A DNA stretch of 60,000 nucleotides, from assembly GCF_029227915.1 (NCBI RefSeq), contig NC_079884.1, positions 8,000,001-8,060,000 of the forward strand, read 5' to 3'. Positions 26,401-35,438 of the stretch are shown here, one piece after another (the first letter of the stretch is position 1; the number at the start of each line of letters is the position of its first letter). The stretch is from Hydractinia symbiolongicarpus. Its lineage: Eukaryota; Cnidaria; Hydrozoa; Anthoathecata; Hydractiniidae. The notes under the pieces are model-generated. The model had not been told where the DNA came from. It made no database searches and worked only from the letters and a program-made list of their open reading frames with translations. A program made the position numbers and the translations under genes.

Positions 26401-27301
26401 TAGACATATTTCTGTCTTTTGCATGCAAATATTACCCTATTAGTTGATTAATATTACAACAAAGAAGTGAACATTTTTTACAAGGAAATGGAAAAACAAC
26501 TAACCCAAACCAATACCCATCTGTAAACAGAGAAGTATAAATTACAAAAGTATAAATCTTACTAGTATATTGAATTTCACGATCAACAAGTATTTCCAAG
26601 ATTCTCTTTTTAGAAGATAAAACAAGCAGTTGATAAATTGATCTTGATTCAGTAATTCTGGGTATTTGAAGAACTTCGCAAATATCTTAAGAAAAAAAAA
26701 ACAGTAAAAGAAGGACAAAGCAAAATAGACAAACATAAAAAAGATGGCAGTCATTGTGAAAATACTAAAAGGGGGTAGGGCTATTAGACTTTTGTATCAA
26801 AAAATATAACTCCAGAAGCATTTACAGAGTACTACATAAGACAGTCAAACAGCCATGTTCCAGAGTTTTCACAATGTATACTTGCAAGTACATATAATGA
26901 TTGTATTTCTTCAAAAAAGGGAGAAATAATAACACAAACCTCAAAAAAGTTTGATTTTAAAAACAATTTTTTATCCACATCAACACTTGAACATAATTCT
27001 TTATTAAGCAACAATAACAAAGTGTTGATTTCATTTCGATTTTCACTTACAAGTCTAAAAATTAAAAAAAAATTGTTTAATAAGAATCTTTTTGAAAAAT
27101 AAAGTGAGTATATATAATCACAAAAAGTTACCCATCTGTTTTTGAAATATATTCCAATGCTGAACAAACACCATCATAAATGAATTGAGATTTATTGACT
27201 TTATCACTAGAATCTTCACTTAATTCTTTTAAATAATTTAGCTTTTCATGTATGGTAACTTTGGGGTTCATTACAACTTCCTCTTAAACATTAAACAGAT
27301 C
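202..27301 (-). CDS. URB2: URB2/NPA2 homologue (unhealthy ribosome biogenesis protein 2), split gene of at least 33 exons
   Basis: URB2 family proteins are nucleolar, HEAT-like helical-repeat factors needed for 27S pre-rRNA processing and 60S subunit assembly; that role is family knowledge. The sequence shows a chain of minus-strand exons with AG acceptors, GT donors and nearly always compatible phases. They encode about 1,330 traced residues, against roughly 1,500 in vertebrate URB2. The start is the ATG at 27269-27271 (MNPKVTIHEK). A 3' splice site 30 nt upstream of it (27302-27303) implies a 5'-UTR intron or a trans-splice site. The last three exons carry the family's C-terminal domain: LYREVGSHK, YAPYIIADYV and ALDTGIHCIMDTCSD, ending HHKFVGKA then stop. 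Introns are long and hold other genes and repeats. Exons between 18752 and 26563 are incompletely resolved. Two junctions (13578/13525 and 2198/1804) have a phase mismatch I could not fix. Identity is strong from the C-terminal domain; the exact transcript model is provisional. Confidence 0.85.
1291..1363 (-). repeat. tRNA-like SINE fragment
   Basis: Read on the minus strand, this stretch has a tRNA shape: an A-box-like TGGTTGTAGAG, an anticodon-like region with TTCGTAATCAT, and a B-box-like TTGTTCAGTCC. The stems are poor, so it is more likely a tRNA-derived SINE head than a working tRNA. It lies in a URB2 intron, in antisense-neutral sequence. Confidence 0.5.
5771..13675 (-). CDS. URB2: URB2 middle exon block
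   Basis: Exons in coding order: 13578-13675 (VLYHYIWPAKF), 13435-13525 (SLHRFLQNTIVNLMREW), 12857-13047 (ETICTAMHLTYLSCY), 12495-12656 (DYEISIALLVQHG), 12197-12310 (ASLHFDKLKQCES), 11293-11432 (VIGVTSSNFGCA), 10014-10245 (SFKWNAVENIGC), 8251-8346 (IVKELPLDYFVERN), 7998-8138 (DVEINEACIDIM), 7013-7105 (DKDLQIFRSCMK), 6338-6418 (IKKRLDSERHFEE) and 5771-5955 (SLLDPVTRMKSEQ). Each is an open, amphipathic leucine-rich segment bounded by AG and GT on the minus strand. The spacing of the lp-L-D motif in 8251-8346 and the W-containing segment at 10014-10245 fits the central part of animal URB2. The first junction (13578 to 13525) is out of phase as read; all others join cleanly. The donor assumed for 13435-13525 (GTTTGT) is weak. 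Confidence 0.75.
7203..7311 (-). repeat. Copy of dispersed CTAGTCG...CCCGTG...GACAG repeat
   Basis: On the minus strand it starts CTAGTCGGTAACCCGTG, continues through GGGTTTGCCCGTCC and TACCATTTTGCGTGACAGAC, and ends there. The same order of motifs recurs at 15035, 18932, 34601 and 51026. It lies between URB2 exons 7013-7105 and 7998-8138. Confidence 0.75.
7651..7942. repeat. 33-bp minisatellite, about nine copies
   Basis: The unit TTATTCCCCCAATGTCTATC plus TGTTTTTAGTCCC is repeated about nine times head to tail with very few mismatches. It sits in a URB2 intron and ends about 55 bp before the edge of exon 7998-8138. The low divergence between units suggests recent amplification. Confidence 0.95.
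9615..9690 (-). repeat. Degenerate copy of the CTAGTCG...GACAG repeat
   Basis: On the minus strand it runs from CTAGTCGGTGGCCGG to CGCGTGACAGACAG, so it has the same two ends as the 7203-7311 copy but a divergent middle. It is intronic in URB2. Confidence 0.5.
14134..18752 (-). CDS. URB2: URB2 N-central exon block
   Basis: Exons in coding order: 18621-18752 (VDVLSGVCKNFWQSKE), 18340-18476 (VFVQFCKKLLSNLVC), 17091-17220 (EHMLSLKGTLQQVNK), 16606-16676 (ADKDVRNSILIPTSRF), 16126-16285 (TNKSLPHQQEFELL), 15351-15436 (TVEDAANENICFNW), 14445-14559 (NVIVKKNILEIL) and 14134-14211 (ENDSTFTSLKET). All phases agree (0-0, 0-2, 2-0, 0-2, 2-0, 0-2, 2-0, 0-0), which is strong support that they form one transcript. 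The content is alpha-helical and leucine-rich with no catalytic motif, as expected of a scaffold-like ribosome-assembly factor. The next exon, 13578-13675, follows in phase. Confidence 0.8.
15035..15205 (+). repeat. Copy of dispersed CTAGT...CCCGTGG...GACAG repeat
   Basis: It starts CTAGTTGTTGCCCGTGG, passes through GCTCGTCCTTTATATTGACC and ends with GACAGACAGACGG followed by an AT-rich tail. This is a longer, diverged family member inside a URB2 intron. Confidence 0.7.
18753..21600. other. URB2 intronic sequence with no further recognisable gene
   Basis: About 2.8 kb of AT-rich sequence. It contains one repeat copy (18932-19037) and a pair of near-identical segments around CATCGCATGCGT at 20068 and 20100. 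A minus-strand open stretch at 20172-20414 has no family resemblance I can name. At least one missing URB2 exon should lie between here and 26563, but I could not place it. Confidence 0.4.
18932..19037 (+). repeat. Copy of dispersed CTAGTC...GACAG repeat with intact tail
   Basis: It starts CTAGTCAGTAACCCATG and continues TCCACGGGTCTGCC, TATACCGACCATTTTGGGTG and three GACA units. It ends CGTATACAGG then TATAATAATATAGATTA. The tail is shared with the copy ending near 35006 and defines the 3' end of the family. Confidence 0.75.
21637..21850 (+). pseudogene. Decayed GPCR copy, paralogue of the receptor at 23919
   Basis: Nucleotides here align with the TM5 to ECL3 part of the intact receptor. CATAAACACAAG matches CATAAACGCAAA, CATCATAATTCTATCAACATTACT matches CATCATAATCTTATCAACATTACT, and TTAATATGTAGTACACC matches TATAAATGTAGTACACC. 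The frame is broken by stops and small indels, so this is a relic and not a gene. It lies in the same orientation about 2.3 kb upstream of its intact counterpart, which points to tandem duplication inside the URB2 intron. Confidence 0.75.
22590..23209 (+). pseudogene. Penelope-like element, C-terminal GIY-YIG endonuclease fragment
   Basis: Two frames are joined by a one-base shift near 22805-22820. The first (DLKEELNYIQKTMQLNEFPK, ending ARVCKKFNV) is the Penelope linker after the reverse transcriptase. The second holds the GIY-YIG nuclease: VVYKVTCGDC, then YYIGETGRKLTTRIKEH with its arginine, then a basic tail. In intact elements this nuclease nicks target DNA for reverse transcription. The reverse transcriptase itself is missing, so the copy is 5'-truncated and dead. 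Confidence 0.9.
23357..23411. repeat. A-rich homopolymer tract
   Basis: An almost uninterrupted run of A with a few T and G, just downstream of the Penelope remnant and inside its flanking inverted repeat. It probably derives from the element's 3' tail. Confidence 0.9.
23919..24725 (+). CDS. Class A (rhodopsin-like) G-protein-coupled receptor, intronless, nested in URB2
   Basis: An uninterrupted 268-residue frame with seven hydrophobic helices: about 16-36, 46-67, 79-103, 119-141, 153-178, 204-228 and 239-263. Family marks are the TM2 LSIAD (D54), DRL at 103-105 in place of DRY, TYWPG at 218-222 in the TM6 CWxP position, and NPLVY at 257-261 in TM7. It should sit in the plasma membrane and signal through G proteins. 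The usual TM3 cysteine for the extracellular disulfide is absent and the C-terminal tail is only a few residues, both unusual. Intronless receptors of this type occur in cnidarian expansions. It lies on the strand opposite URB2 inside a URB2 intron and has a decayed sister at 21637. The ligand cannot be inferred. I took the ATG at 23919 because it leaves a short hydrophilic N-terminus before TM1; the adjacent ATG at 23922 is equally possible. Confidence 0.9.
   Translation: MMEQSYRKNLEQKYFMPLFILIMTANLIECYIIMFKHRFKNKFEYQLVSLSIADFITGLFGFIFSVIDATKAELNEKILFGLQYILVFSIAMSIFLISGISIDRLIAVAKPFNHQSSRNTIYIITSLWVFGLLYITSLMIINEYFLEQATVATNTIVLSSATVVSIVCYTLIYFSLWYHKRKLLKQTEPCTKNIIFGRNSNKMALRMSVIIILSTLLTYWPGVIISFGKILYKCSTPTVEIFSNFTFFLACSASLINPLVYFFYKKFI
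25628..25705 (-). repeat. tRNA-like element (SINE head or pseudo-tRNA)
   Basis: On the minus strand there is an A-box-like TAGTGTAGTGG, a loop with CTCCCAGTTATGG, and a good B box GGATCGAATCC. The TGCC/GGCA ends can pair, but the rest of the acceptor stem cannot, so I read it as tRNA-derived and not a functional tRNA. Confidence 0.5.
26563..27301 (-). CDS. URB2: URB2 N-terminal exons and start codon
   Basis: Exon 1 (27132-27271 coding, from the ATG at 27269-27271) joins 26940-27054 (LVSENRNEINTLLLLL) and 26563-26685 (IFAKFFKYPELLNQD) in matching phase. The joined peptide resembles the helical N-terminus of URB2 proteins. Upstream of the ATG, in mRNA sense, a T-rich tract ends in TATAG at 27302-27303, so about 30 nt of 5' UTR belongs to the same exon. 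Two further possible exons lie to the left: 25311-25392 (LFGKTLIKIKTEKKQ) and 23492-23553 (MEKKRHLTPINIMRVCDW). Their phases do not join directly, so they are only candidates. Confidence 0.75.
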
Positions 27302-27303
27302 CT

Positions 27304-28920
27304 ATAAATAAAAATGATGTCTTTAAATATTACAGTACCGCTTTATATGTGCTGTGCATGATAGTTATCATCTTCATAGCTTTTTAAAATTAGCAAAGCT
27401 ATTGCACTTTAATGTTTAAGTCCTATATCTTGGAAACTGACGTCACCTTCCGTGTTGGTAACTAAGGGCCACCAAGGATAAAATTGGGTAAACAGGGTTC
27501 GAATTAGAAAAGTAAAATTTTGGCACTCTGTAACGAAGTAAACCACCATCTAGATGTGACCTTGGAACACCGTAGATCAATTACCATTGGCTTGTTCATT
27601 GGTAGCTCCTTGTTTTTCGACGAGAATTTGTATTTTTTTTGACCTGGCAGCTTTAATTTTCCTGCGTTATTATTCTTTATGTTGGAGACAAGTGGGGGAC
27701 GTTTAAACTCATGAAACCCAAAAACAAGAACTGAGCGTCTAAGCTAGCGACTCTCTCAGTTTTAACTTTCTTGTCTCCAATTGCCGAAATAATGATAAAT
27801 TAACATGTAAATATTTTACGCAATCATTTATAAGGAGCTGCGCCTGATAAAGAAGGTTTTGATAACAATTTCTTATAAAAATAGCTTTTCAGAAGCAAAT
27901 GTTACGAAACTTGCTCATGTAACTTCAGTGATGCATGTTATGTAACAGAAAGGGTCATTATTTCTTCTCTCTGCATAAAATATTAAGCAAAACATGAGGA
28001 TTAAATGGAAACACAACAAACAAAAAGAAGGAATGATTAATTTTTAATATCACAAAAAAAGACAACGAAGTGATACAAAAATATCTGATTCGCAATTTTA
28101 TCATTCTCTTCCCAAAGTGTTTTACAAAAATGGCATTTCGATTCGCAAATTGCGAACTGCTAATTTGAACCCTGGTAAGCTCCCAAAGCTGGGTCATGCC
28201 GCCTATTTTGAAGCAGACAGGTTGATAAAGTCATCAAAATAACTTTAATCCCCAATATCTTTTCAATCGTTTGTCAAAAATGATTCTATTCTTGATCAGT
28301 ATTTCAAATCTACATAATAGCAATAACAGGTTTTGTTCATTAGCGGCTTCTTGCTTATACGTCAGCAAAATTTTTTAACCCTTATATCTCCTTAACCATT
28401 AGTTGAAAGCACATGATTCTATACATTATTTTGATTAGCATTTCAAGTTCTATACAATACAGGCAACAAGTAATTTTATTATTTAGTTGTCCACAAGGAG
28501 CAAAATATTTCTGTACCAGGTGGGTTGATATTTTAAACGCATTTGGACACATTTGGTCTTAAGACTGAAATATACGAGTTTAATTTGACCAAATAATTGG
28601 AATTCAAAAGGTTATAATTATAAAGTAGATTTTACATCTGTATACATGATCAGTTTACATATATAAATTAGTTTTTTTATGAAAATTTCCCTTCTTACAA
28701 AGACAAATAGCAGCATCCTAAATTTGAGATTATGCGGGTAAAAATTAGGCATAAAGATTTAAAAAGACAATGCTTAAAATGCACCTTCCACAAAATTTAG
28801 AACGGTGGAAATCCTTCTTCCTTAAAATTTTTCTTTTTCTTATTATGTTTTTTTTCCCATTTGTTAGCTGTTAAAAAAACACAATTATATACTACTATTA
28901 AGTTTTACCCACACTTTAAA
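27304..28920. other. Intergenic sequence upstream of URB2
   Basis: No coding signal. The segment nearest the gene should hold the URB2 promoter and possibly a non-coding first exon; a less AT-rich stretch with several CG dinucleotides lies at about 27430-27730. I see no conserved core element. Confidence 0.4.
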
Positions 28921-29062
28921 TACCTTATTACACGAAATTAACGCTGTGTGGTTATTAACGCAGTTGACTTCCAACCGCGTTAATAAAAACCGCCCTTAAT
29001 TTCTGGTCTGTGTGCATTAAACCACCCTTAATTTGTGATAGATAGATGTGCATATTTTACGT

Positions 29063-29191
29063 GGCTATCCTCACTAATATCGAGGGATATACCCTGTCTA
29101 TTAATTCCAGGGGAGAGTATTTAATGCTCGTTTTGAGCTACGCAGACCCAATTAGGGCCAGCGCTCTACTAGACAACTCCCGGCAATGATC
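29063..29191 (-). repeat. SINE fragment, 3' part
   Basis: The reverse complement matches the body of the SINE at 33504-33835: TTGCCGGGAGTT, TAGTAGAGC, CTAATTGGGTCTGCGTAGC, GACAGGGTATATCCCTCGA. The tRNA-like head is missing. It sits inside the left end of the pogo element. Confidence 0.85.
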
Positions 29192-29278
29192 TAAAAACCC
29201 AAAAAAACAAAAAAAACTGCCCAGTGTATACATACATTACCATATACATGATATATATACATTTGTCTCCTAATCGAC

Positions 29279-31457
29279 CTCTTAAAGTGTTCCCAAGGTA
29301 CTTTTACAAGTTGGACTCATCTGAAAGATTTGCATGAGAAATGCTAAATGATATATTTACTTTTTGTTTAAAGTTCATGTAACACCAGATATAGCTTTTT
29401 AAATATTTATTTTTCTTGTCGCTCGACCGCCATTTTGGTTATCTTCGACCTTCTTCTTCGTTAAAAATTTTCATTCTAGCTCCAGTCATTTTTAGTGGCA
29501 CGTGACCCTGTTACGTATTATTTTGGTAACACTTTAATTGTTACTGACTGCATAGCCAGAACATATACCTTCGCGCAGCAAAGTGAAACGAAAGCTCTCT
29601 ACAAACAATTATTTTTTTTAAAAAAAATAGAAATAATTCTGCATAATGTTCTCACATAGCTGAGCAATCAAACGAAAAATAAAATATGCATAGTTTTTAT
29701 TTTAAAGGACTTTTTGTTTGAGATGCAATTTGTGCATGATTTTTATTTCAAAGGACTTTTATTTGAGACGCAGGTTGTGAAAGTTACTGATTATTCAACA
29801 TTTCACACATTTGTGTATGGTTTTTATTTCAAAAGGATATATTTTGGAAAGCAAATAAAATATCAAGGTGTGACTATAAGCCCATAAAAAGTTATGGAAA
29901 AAGTTGAAGAGGGAAGGGAGAGGGGGCTGCATCACCCCTCCCCCTCCAGCACGAATAGGATGAAAAGTGGTAACAACCTTTCCAATTTGATACGGCACTC
30001 TGCATTTGCCAAGGTAATTACCGACATTTTCAAAAAAGTACCTTCCCTTTGGCAATTATTTGACGTGGTAAAATCGCACATAAAAAGTCCCTAGGCATTG
30101 TGCGATTAGACTTGTAAAAAATAGCCAAAGATATAACAGCGGAAAAAAATATTTGTTTTCTAGAGCATAGTTCAGTTGCCTCCTACGGTAATGCATGGAC
30201 AACAAACTTAGCAAAAAAACAGTTAGTTTTGCGCTTCAACTGCATCATTAAAAACAGTTTGTCACCAATGTAGTTTGATTAAATCATTGCAGAAAACGCT
30301 AAAATATATTTAATAAAATGCTGTTTTTTCTGCGTTGAACTGCGTTTACGCAATTAACCATTTTTTTATTTTTTTTTATTTGCTTTTCTCCGGCAAAAAT
30401 AATATTCTTTATTTAGGAGGTGGCTAAAACATTTTTTTGTGTTTTGTTAAGTTTAAAAGTTTAGAAGCTGCCACAAGTATTCAAATAAGTGCGAATATAG
30501 CTATATATATGGACGCTAAAAATGGCGAATTATGAGGGTTGTTTAATCATGGAGGTGCAGAGCAGCGTTGACAAAGACAGGATACCTGTCTCCCTTTTCT
30601 GCTCTCGCGCTTCGATGTCTGTCCTGCTTTAGTAACCCTGCTTATTTCAGCGTGCAAAAGGGAAAAATGATGAGTTTAGTTTACCAGACTACGTTGATAT
30701 TTGTGCTATTTGAAGAATATCATAAAAACAAACTTTAATTAGACAGTAATTTCTGGCTCTTTTTGTATCGTGGGATGAATTAAAGTAGTATTCTTTTCTA
30801 TTGATTTTTTAATATTTTTTAATAAAAAATATATCCATCTACTGAGTAACTTAGGCAACCTTGTCCCCAAAGATTGTTGAGAACAAGGTTGGCAATACTC
30901 ACTTAAGCATCATACACCACCTAGGTCAACAGGTTATAGATCAGTAATTTTTACAACCTGTTTGTTGAAATAAATTCTTTTAAATTTGAAATAAAAGAAA
31001 TCATGCACACACCTGCTGCTAATATATTATTTTTTTGTTTTATTTCTTAGACGGGCAAGTATATTATGTTGAATTATTTTTTTTAAAAAAAAAATCATTA
31101 GTACAGAGATCGATGTGGAAAATACGTTGAATTTTTTTAACTTTGTTGCGACAGTTATTGTTTTTGGCTATGAAATTCATTAATAATGGCGAGTAAAAGT
31201 CATTAAATTGTGAGCGCTACTGAAATGCTATGCGATAGGGTCACCTGCCACTAGAAAGGACTGAAGCTAGCCTGAAATTTTTACCGAACAAGAAGATTGA
31301 AGCGGCCATCAAGGCGGCAAGAAAAACAAATATGTGAAAAACGATATCTGGGGTTACATGAACTTTTAATAAAAAGTGAATATGTCATTGGGAATTTCTT
31401 ATGAAAATCTTTCAGGTAAGTCCAACTTGTAAAAGTACCTCATGATCCCATTAAGAG
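29279..31457. mobile_element. Non-autonomous DNA element with long terminal inverted repeats (about 225 bp), nested in the pogo element
   Basis: 29279-29509 and 31237-31457 are inverted copies with roughly 80% identity by eye, starting CTCTTAA. They share GGTACTTTTACAAGTTGGAC, GTTCATGTAAC and AGTGGCACGTGACCCT-like blocks. The 1.7 kb between them has no credible reading frame. A clear target duplication is not visible. The superfamily is unknown to me. Confidence 0.75.
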
Positions 31458-31699
31458 CGCCATAACTTAATTTACTATACACCAGAAAATAAAATAAGTT
31501 TAAATGAAAGTTCTGAGTTGATTTTTGTAAGTACGCTTCGACTTTGAACGTTTTTTCTTTCTGTCTGATTATACAACAATAGGCACTAGAAGAAAAAGCT
31601 AAGTCTGAATGAAAGAGCTGGATCGAGAATAAAATTTATTTACAGAACATTTTTATTCTGTGTGGTTTTCCAGGTTGTTCTCCGTTGCAGAGCTAAAAA

Positions 31700-33010
31700 A
31701 ATTTATACAGTACCCCCTTTCAATATTGTGACGTGGCAGAACAAAGGAGAGCCAAGTAAAATGTTCTCTTTAGAAAATTTAAAAAACTTTACCCAAGCTT
31801 GAGTGAAAGCACTATTCGCCCATGGCTAAAGAGATACAGAGAAGTTTTGAAAGAAAAACAAACAACAGATGTGCCAGTTTTAATTGGAAAAAAACGTGGA
31901 AGGCCACTTATTTTAGATGAAAAATTAGACACGAAGCTGCATCGATGTTAACATCCTTAGGAACTGCTGGTGCTGGTATAAACATACATGTTATTAGAGG
32001 TGTTTTATGGGATTAATTGAGTCAAACCCTGATAAATTTAGAAAATTTACTTTGAAGTAACTAGAACTTGGGTTAGATCATTGTATCAATGCATGAATTT
32101 TTCACGGTGAGTTGCAACCACGCCCAGGCCCGTGATTACACGCTCTTTATGGAAGAGGTCAGGTTATTATTTCCTTAAGAAATTTCAGAAAAACTGTTAC
32201 GTTACAAGATTCCTGACGAATTGATGATTATCAATGCATATCAAACACCATCTAAGTTTGTTGCGATAATGTAACAATGGCAAAGAAAGTTGAAAAACAT
32301 ATCTCCAGAGCGGGTTCTAGTGACAAAAGATGTATAACATTAACTGTTTGTGAATCTCTTGATGGAAATATCCTCCCATTCCAGCTTATCTACCAAAGGA
32401 AAACGCAGAGATTACTCTCAAACTTTGGTTTTCCTGACGGTTTTTGCTTATCTTACAATGAAAAGCATTGGAGTAACGAAAAAAAAAAAGTATTCGCCTC
32501 ATTGAGGAAGTCTTAGTGCCCAATATAGAAAAAGTAAAAGCCGCGAAATTTTTGCCAGCAAATCAGAAAACCTTTTTGATATAGGATGTGTTCAAAGCCC
32601 AATCTACTGAGAAAGTAAAAGATGTACTCTCTCAACAGAGCATAGAATGTGTTATGGTCCCTAAAAACATGACGCATCTGTTATAACCTCTAGATTTAAC
32701 GACCAATGGTAGTTTGAAGAAGTAAGAGAAGAGAGCCTTCAGCAAGTACTTTACGTCTTTGATAATGTCAACCCTTTGCGAAGAACCGAACCGCGATGTT
32801 ACTTCAATCAAAGTAGATTTGAAGTTGCCTACGTTGAAACCGTATCATAACAAAGTGATGCTCGAGGCGTACAAGTTCCTCCAATCAAAGAAAGGAGTTA
32901 GTATTATAAAAAATAGTTGGCAAAATGCTGGTAGTACTGTCACCGTTAAAAATACTCTGGAAATGGGTACAAATTATATTCATTTGAACCCATTCGATGC
33001 TATGGAGTAG
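31700..33010 (+). pseudogene. Pogo/jerky-type DDE transposase, dead copy
   Basis: Fragments in order are RPWLKRYREVLKEKQ and KKRGRPLILDEKLD (upstream region), INAYQTPSKFV, KHISRAGSSDKRCITLTVCE, LPFQLIYQ, FPDGFCLSYNEKHWSNE, DVFKAQS, VPKNMTHL and QPLDLTTNGSL-like sequence, and a C-terminal tail ending NPFDAME. These match the DDE_1 nuclease of pogo-like transposases. The first catalytic aspartate in the expected INADQTPSKF is a tyrosine. TAG replaces the tryptophan before the second aspartate (near 32583), and further stops and frameshifts follow. It cannot encode an active enzyme. Confidence 0.9.
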
Positions 33011-33503
33011 ACATTTCTACTAACTTTTAACATTGAATTGTTGTTGAATAAAAAATGCTTAGTCACATGAAAATTGTCAAAACTTGTCTCTAACCGCGTT
33101 AATTTCCACACACTTAAACTAGGTCTTCTCAAGAAAGCGCGTTAATTAATGACCTGTTATTTTTAACCACGTTAATAATCACACAGCTTTAATTTCATGT
33201 AATAAGGTACTTAAAAACTGTACAGAATATAGCATCACAAAAGAATTTACAAGAAAAAGACATACAACTAGTTGGGTAAATAAAACTAGAATATGTGTGT
33301 CTTTCCTGTTAACACAATAATAAGTTTTTTTACTTGCAACTAATTAGTTCAAATAAACTAAGCATGTATTTTAGCTTTTGGGTTAATCCATTTAATCCAA
33401 GGTTGAAAAAGAGTAATAAAAAAATAAAAAATTATTCGGGACAAATTACGACAGAATCGAGATTTTGTTTAAAGTTATGCTGATGATCTCAAGTATTTTA
33501 AAC

Positions 33504-33835
33504 GTAGATTAGTGGTTATAGCTCTCGTACTCTGTGCGGGAGACCGAGGTTTGATTCCTCTTTATGGCGATTCAACATGGGCGAGTGAATGTTACTATAG
33601 CCCCGGGTTAACCCAAGCCATGTGGGAAAAATTGGGGAGATGGCACACTGTGTGGGCCGTTGGATGTTGCCGGGAGTTCTCTAGTAGAGCCCGAGCACTA
33701 ATTGGGTCTGCGTAGCTCAAAATAAGCATTAAATACATTAGGACTCTCCGCCATCTGAGCCATGGCCCCTCCTGGAAATAATAGACAGGGTATATATATA
33801 TATATCCCTCGATATTTGTAAGGCTAGCCTTGTAC
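33504..33835 (+). repeat. tRNA-derived SINE
   Basis: The tRNA-like head (33504-33575) has TAGTGGTTATAGC (A-box region) and GGTTTGATTCC (B box). It is followed by a unique body shared with 29063-29191 and an AT-repeat near the end. It lies just outside the right end of the pogo element, while the partial copy lies inside it. Confidence 0.8.
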
Positions 33836-34493
33836 AATAAGCAAATCTGTTTATCTCTCAGATGTATTATGTCCACATGGATACTGTTTAAACCAACCAT
33901 TTTTTTTTAATTAAGTTTTTTAGTGTAAAGGTGTAACTGTGAAAATACATGCTTAATTCCATCTGAATGTGAGCACAGAACAATATAACGTAAGAACACA
34001 TCTGTGAGAAGGCAAAGAATTGACAGGGTAGCTATAGCTACCTAACTTAGCCATCTCTTGAAATTAAGCTAGCTAACCACATAATATTTAGATCACATAA
34101 TCAGGTAGAAGGTAGAAAGTTATTTCCTTAAGCGGACGTTTAACACTGCAATCGGGAGAGTTAACATCTCTCAATGAGAGGTGCAGATGTCAAATTAGCA
34201 GCGTTCGCTTTGCTTCACCAGTTGTCCCTCCTGACTACTACTCTATCTGCTATATAGCTCGGCTAGGCTCTAGCTAGCTGCTGTAAAGCTAGGATCACAG
34301 TATATGCTTATGATGTAAAGCTTTTTCCTATCTTTCTCATCTATTCCACCTCAATGACAACCATAAATAAGAAATCCTATGAGCAACATATAATAACAAA
34401 CCAGACACGTGCGCAGTTTGTGTTTGAAGGGAAAAACATGGAGTAAAATTAGGTTCAAGTTTTTTCTGCTCTTGTTTGGTATTGTGACGTACG

Positions 34494-34567
34494 GAGTGTG
34501 GTTTCTATACGGAGTAATACTCCGCATAGCTGCTATACAGAGTTTGGTTTAGCTATACGGGGTCTGC
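34494..34567. repeat. TATACGGAGT repeat cluster, left
   Basis: Copies of (TA)TACGGAGT in both orientations (CGGAGTGTGG, CTATACGGAGTAATACTCCG) form short palindromes. Related clusters lie at 35120-35440 and 39760-39850. Confidence 0.7.
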
Positions 34568-34600
34568 CAACGAATGTTCTTAAAGGGAAATATTGCAATA

Positions 34601-35006
<406 letters not shown>

Positions 35007-35271
35007 TGACTGTTTAAAACTATTTCCGAAAAAAATGAAAAATAATCACCATTAAGAACAAGTTAAAAAGACAAGCACGTCATTTTCCTACTTTTTATCC
35101 ATCGTAAACATACGAGGTATATTGTAGTTATACGGAGTGTGGGAACATTAGTTTGATTACAAAAAAAGGATTATATCATACAGATTGTGAGATACCGAGA
35201 GTATGTTATGCAGAATTCGCTATGTAGAGTATGCAGAATTTGCTATAAGGAGTATGCCATACGAAGTATGT

Positions 35272-35438
35272 TATACGGAGTGTGACATGCTTACTATATA
35301 CGGAGTGTGACAGGCTTAGTATATGGAATGTGACATGCTTAGTATACGGAGTGTGACATGCTTAGTATACGGAGTATGACATGCTTAGTATACGAAGTAT
35401 GCTATTCGGAGTGTGACAGGCTTACTATACGGAGTGTG
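35272..35438. repeat. 23-bp tandem repeat, TATACGGAGTGTGACATGCTTAG
   Basis: About seven copies of a 23-bp unit (TATACGGAGTGTGACATGCT plus TAG) with point differences. It belongs to the TATACGGAGT family found at 34494 and 39760, on both sides of the second pogo element. Confidence 0.85.

Larger units (their letters stand above)
28923..33207 (+). mobile_element. Pogo-type (Tc1/mariner superfamily) DNA transposon, decayed, TA flanks
   Basis: The left end CCTTATTACACGAAATTAAC at 28923 is inverted at the right end (GTAATAAGG at 33207) over about 43 bp with a few mismatches. Both ends are flanked by TA (28921-28922 and 33208-33209), the target site of this superfamily. GCGTTAAT motifs recur just inside both ends. 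The body holds a broken DDE transposase (31700-33010), a long-TIR element (29279-31457) and a SINE fragment (29063-29191), so it has been invaded at least twice. Confidence 0.85.
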
